Assembly: GCA_903958265.1 (NCBI GenBank)
Contig: CAJBSQ010000362.1
Location: 1 to 7,501 of the forward strand
From: an uncultured Planctomycetaceae bacterium
GTDB taxonomy: Bacteria > Planctomycetota > Planctomycetia > Pirellulales > UBA1268
Length of the DNA: 7,501 nt
Reading direction: 5' to 3'
The translations under genes and the position numbers were made by a program. The notes below the pieces were generated by a model. The model saw only the letters and a list, made by a program, of their open reading frames with translations. It was not told the DNA's origin and made no database searches. Shown piece by piece: positions 5,815 through 7,501 of the stretch; positions within the stretch are counted from its first letter, which is position 1, and the number at the start of each line of letters is the position of its first letter.

Positions 5815-7053
5815 TCACCCGTCGGCGGAGTATTCATCGAGCAGGCTCTCGATGCGGGCGAACACATCGGCCATCTGGTCGGCGTCGGGGAGGAGCGTGA
5901 CCCGGAAGTGGTCGCGGTAGGGCACGTTGAAGCTCGAGCCCGGAGCCACGAGCACGTGCTTCCGCTCCAAAAGATCGAGCGCAAACGCCTGGTCGTCAAA
6001 GGCGGCGAGTCCCCCAGGGAGCCGGTCGGCGTGCACGCGGATGAAGGCGTACATCGCCCCCTGCGGCGGTATGACGGAGAGCCAGCGGCTGCTCGCCACG
6101 GCACCGAGCATCGCCGCGCGGGTCGCGTGGAGCCGTCCGCCCGGCCGGGTGAGGTCGAAGATCGACTGGTGGCCACCGAGCGCCGTCTGCACCGCGAACT
6201 GCCCAGGCACGTTGGAGCACAGCCGCAGGCTCGCCAAGAGTTCCACCGCCTGGATGTAGTCGCGGGCATGCTCCCGCTCACCGGAGAACACCAGCCAGCC
6301 CACGCGAAGCCCGCAGGCCCGGTAGACCTTGCTGAGTCCCGAAAAGGTGAGGCAGAGCGCCTGCCGGGTGAGCGCGGCCAGCGGCACGAATTCGGCACCG
6401 TCGTAGAGCATCTCGTCGTAGATCTCGTCGGCGCAGAGCACGAGATGCCGCCGCTCGGCGATCCCGGCGAGGGCCGCGAGCACCTCGCGGGAGTAGACGG
6501 CGCCGGTCGGATTGTTGGGATTGATGATCACCAGCGCCCGGGTGCGTTCGGTGACGAGCGCCTCGATCTCCGCAGGGTCGGGCACGAAGCCCCGCTCCGG
6601 GCGGCAGGGGTAGTGCACCGCCTTTGCCCCGTGGATCACCACCGAGGCCGTCCAGAGCGGGTAGTCGGGGCTGGGCACGAGCACCTCATCGCCGGGATTC
6701 AGCAGCGCCCGCATCGCCAGCATGATCATTTCGGAGACGCCGTTGCCGATGAACACGTCGTCGGCGGTGACGTCCATCACGCCGCGGTTCTGCTGCTGCA
6801 TCACCACCGCCTCGCGGGCCGGAAAAATGCCCTTCTGGTGCGAGTAGGGATCGGCCTGATGGAGGTTTTCAACCACCGCCACCCGCATCGACCCCGGCAT
6901 GCGGAAGCCGAAGGCCCCGGGGTTGCCAATGTTGAGCTTCACGATCTCATGCCCCTCGCGCTCGAGCTGTTCGGCGCGGCGGGCGAGGGCCCCGCGGATC
7001 TCGTACTTGACCTCGTGGAGGTGTTCGGATGCGCGGAGCGGACGAAGAGTCAT
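5815..7053 (-). CDS. alaA: AlaA-type alanine/glutamate aminotransferase
   Basis: The 412-residue protein is a fold-type I pyridoxal-phosphate aminotransferase (class I/II) that matches E. coli AlaA (405 residues) from end to end by recall. AlaA transfers the amino group of glutamate to pyruvate, giving alanine and 2-oxoglutarate, in the cytoplasm. Key sites are visible: LNIGNP (40-45), IGNGVSEMI (102-110), PDYPLW (129-134), INPNNPTGAVYS (177-188) with N181, ADEIYDE (208-214) with D209 for the pyridine nitrogen, SGLSKVYR (238-245) with Schiff-base K242, and DHFRVTLLP (381-389) with carboxylate-binding R384. The start at ATG 7053 gives a family-like N-terminus; no good ribosome site precedes it. 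The unidentified gene upstream on the same strand ends 49 bp before it, so co-transcription is possible. Its stop faces that of nadA across 82 bp, where I see no convincing terminator. Related specificities (for example valine-pyruvate) cannot be excluded. Confidence 0.93.
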   Translation of the reverse strand: MTLRPLRASEHLHEVKYEIRGALARRAEQLEREGHEIVKLNIGNPGAFGFRMPGSMRVAVVENLHQADPYSHQKGIFPAREAVVMQQQNRGVMDVTADDVFIGNGVSEMIMLAMRALLNPGDEVLVPSPDYPLWTASVVIHGAKAVHYPCRPERGFVPDPAEIEALVTERTRALVIINPNNPTGAVYSREVLAALAGIAERRHLVLCADEIYDEMLYDGAEFVPLAALTRQALCLTFSGLSKVYRACGLRVGWLVFSGEREHARDYIQAVELLASLRLCSNVPGQFAVQTALGGHQSIFDLTRPGGRLHATRAAMLGAVASSRWLSVIPPQGAMYAFIRVHADRLPGGLAAFDDQAFALDLLERKHVLVAPGSSFNVPYRDHFRVTLLPDADQMADVFARIESLLDEYSADG

Positions 7054-7102
7054 GGCGTGGAGATTCCCGGGGAAAAGAGCATCCTACACTCGGTCCAGGA
7101 CC

Positions 7103-7501
7103 TCATTCGCCGAGCGCCGCCTGGAGCGTATTCCACGGCAGCGGCATCCAGGGCACCGCATCGGGCAGGGAGGTGGGAGGCCGCGGCCCGTCGAGGTGAC
7201 GGGGTGTCGCGTCGGCCTGCTCGATCGCCCGGTCCACGGCGGAGCCCAGCCGCTCCAGCCAGTCCGGCACTTCCACGCCCGAGCCGCTGGCCACGCCGAG
7301 GAACGTCCCGGCCTTGGCCTCGAACGCGGCGGCGGCACCCTGCGGTTCGCCGGCGACCAGTTCGGCAACCGCCGGCTCGACGAGTGCCTCCAGTTCGTCT
7401 TGTTCGAGCATCGCGGTGAACGGCCGTCGCACGCGATCGGCGATGCTCGCCAGCCGCACGCTCCAGTGCCCCTCGAGCTGATCGAGCCTGCCGACAAACC
7501 C
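7103..7501 (-). CDS. unidentified protein, C-terminal part (partial at window edge)
   Basis: The frame is open from the right edge to TGA at 7105-7103, giving the last 132 residues of a protein whose start lies outside the window. A GTG at 7459 could be read as a start, but the upstream codons (GFVGRLDQLEGHWS) continue in the same style, so I treat the gene as truncated. The visible part is mostly amphipathic helix, rich in Ala, Glu, Arg and Leu, with a LEQDELEALVEPAVAELVAGEP region, then a Pro-rich end (PWMPLPWNTLQAALGE). There are no cysteines, membrane segments or recognisable catalytic motifs, and no family is recognised. It is co-directional with the aminotransferase gene 49 bp downstream. 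Confidence 0.6.
   Translation of the reverse strand, partial: GFVGRLDQLEGHWSVRLASIADRVRRPFTAMLEQDELEALVEPAVAELVAGEPQGAAAAFEAKAGTFLGVASGSGVEVPDWLERLGSAVDRAIEQADATPRHLDGPRPPTSLPDAVPWMPLPWNTLQAALGE

Noticed and set aside
4575..6398. A 607-codon open frame on the minus strand opposite nadA and running into the aminotransferase region
   Set aside because: It is antisense to nadA and out of frame with alaA, both of which carry full catalytic motifs. Its translation is Arg/Pro/His-rich with no domain; long antisense frames are expected at this GC content.
5908..7419. A 503-codon open frame on the plus strand opposite the aminotransferase
   Set aside because: It mirrors the alaA coding frame and has a His/Arg/Val-rich composition without motifs, so it is a shadow of the real gene.

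Overview
The window is high-GC, with strongly GC-biased third codon positions, and densely coding. It suggests a planctomycete, probably of the Pirellulales type. The evidence is a Lys-rich small protein whose C-terminal module (KAYWGVFNQ...FVQLVKEPI) I know only from planctomycetes, a rhomboid protease opening with MGFQDR and ending in a short DUF6576-like tail, a Gfo/Idh/MocA oxidoreductase of the type expanded in that phylum, and mostly weak or absent Shine-Dalgarno sequences. The taxonomic call rests on recalled family patterns, not on a marker gene.

Layout from left to right: (1) the C-terminal end of an unknown + strand gene (2-103), followed two bases later by a strong GC hairpin; (2) a secreted thioredoxin-fold-like protein without the CxxC pair (199-849, +); (3) a rhomboid intramembrane protease (857-1774, -), convergent with the previous gene and 7 bp from it; (4) a Gfo/Idh/MocA oxidoreductase (2004-3200, +), followed after 4 bp by (5) a PolB-type predicted 3'-5' exonuclease (3205-4017, +); (6) a small Lys-rich protein (4126-4488, -) containing five copies of a 15-bp in-frame tandem repeat; (7) nadA, quinolinate synthase (4590-5732, +), divergent from gene 6 across a 101-bp region with two mirror-image TATACT boxes; (8) an AlaA-type aminotransferase (5815-7053, -), convergent with nadA; (9) the C-terminal 132 codons of an unrecognised - strand gene (7103-7501), upstream of and co-directional with the aminotransferase.

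The genes look like ordinary chromosomal housekeeping and accessory genes with no shared pathway. NadA makes quinolinate for NAD synthesis, AlaA links pyruvate/alanine to glutamate, and the oxidoreductase probably uses NAD(P). I see no RNA gene, mobile element, CRISPR array, phage gene or defence cassette, and no stretch over 300 bases lacks a gene. I do not find a convincing undescribed multi-gene system. The most notable signals are the histone-tail-like pentapeptide repeat and the symmetric divergent promoter that would make nadA nearly leaderless.
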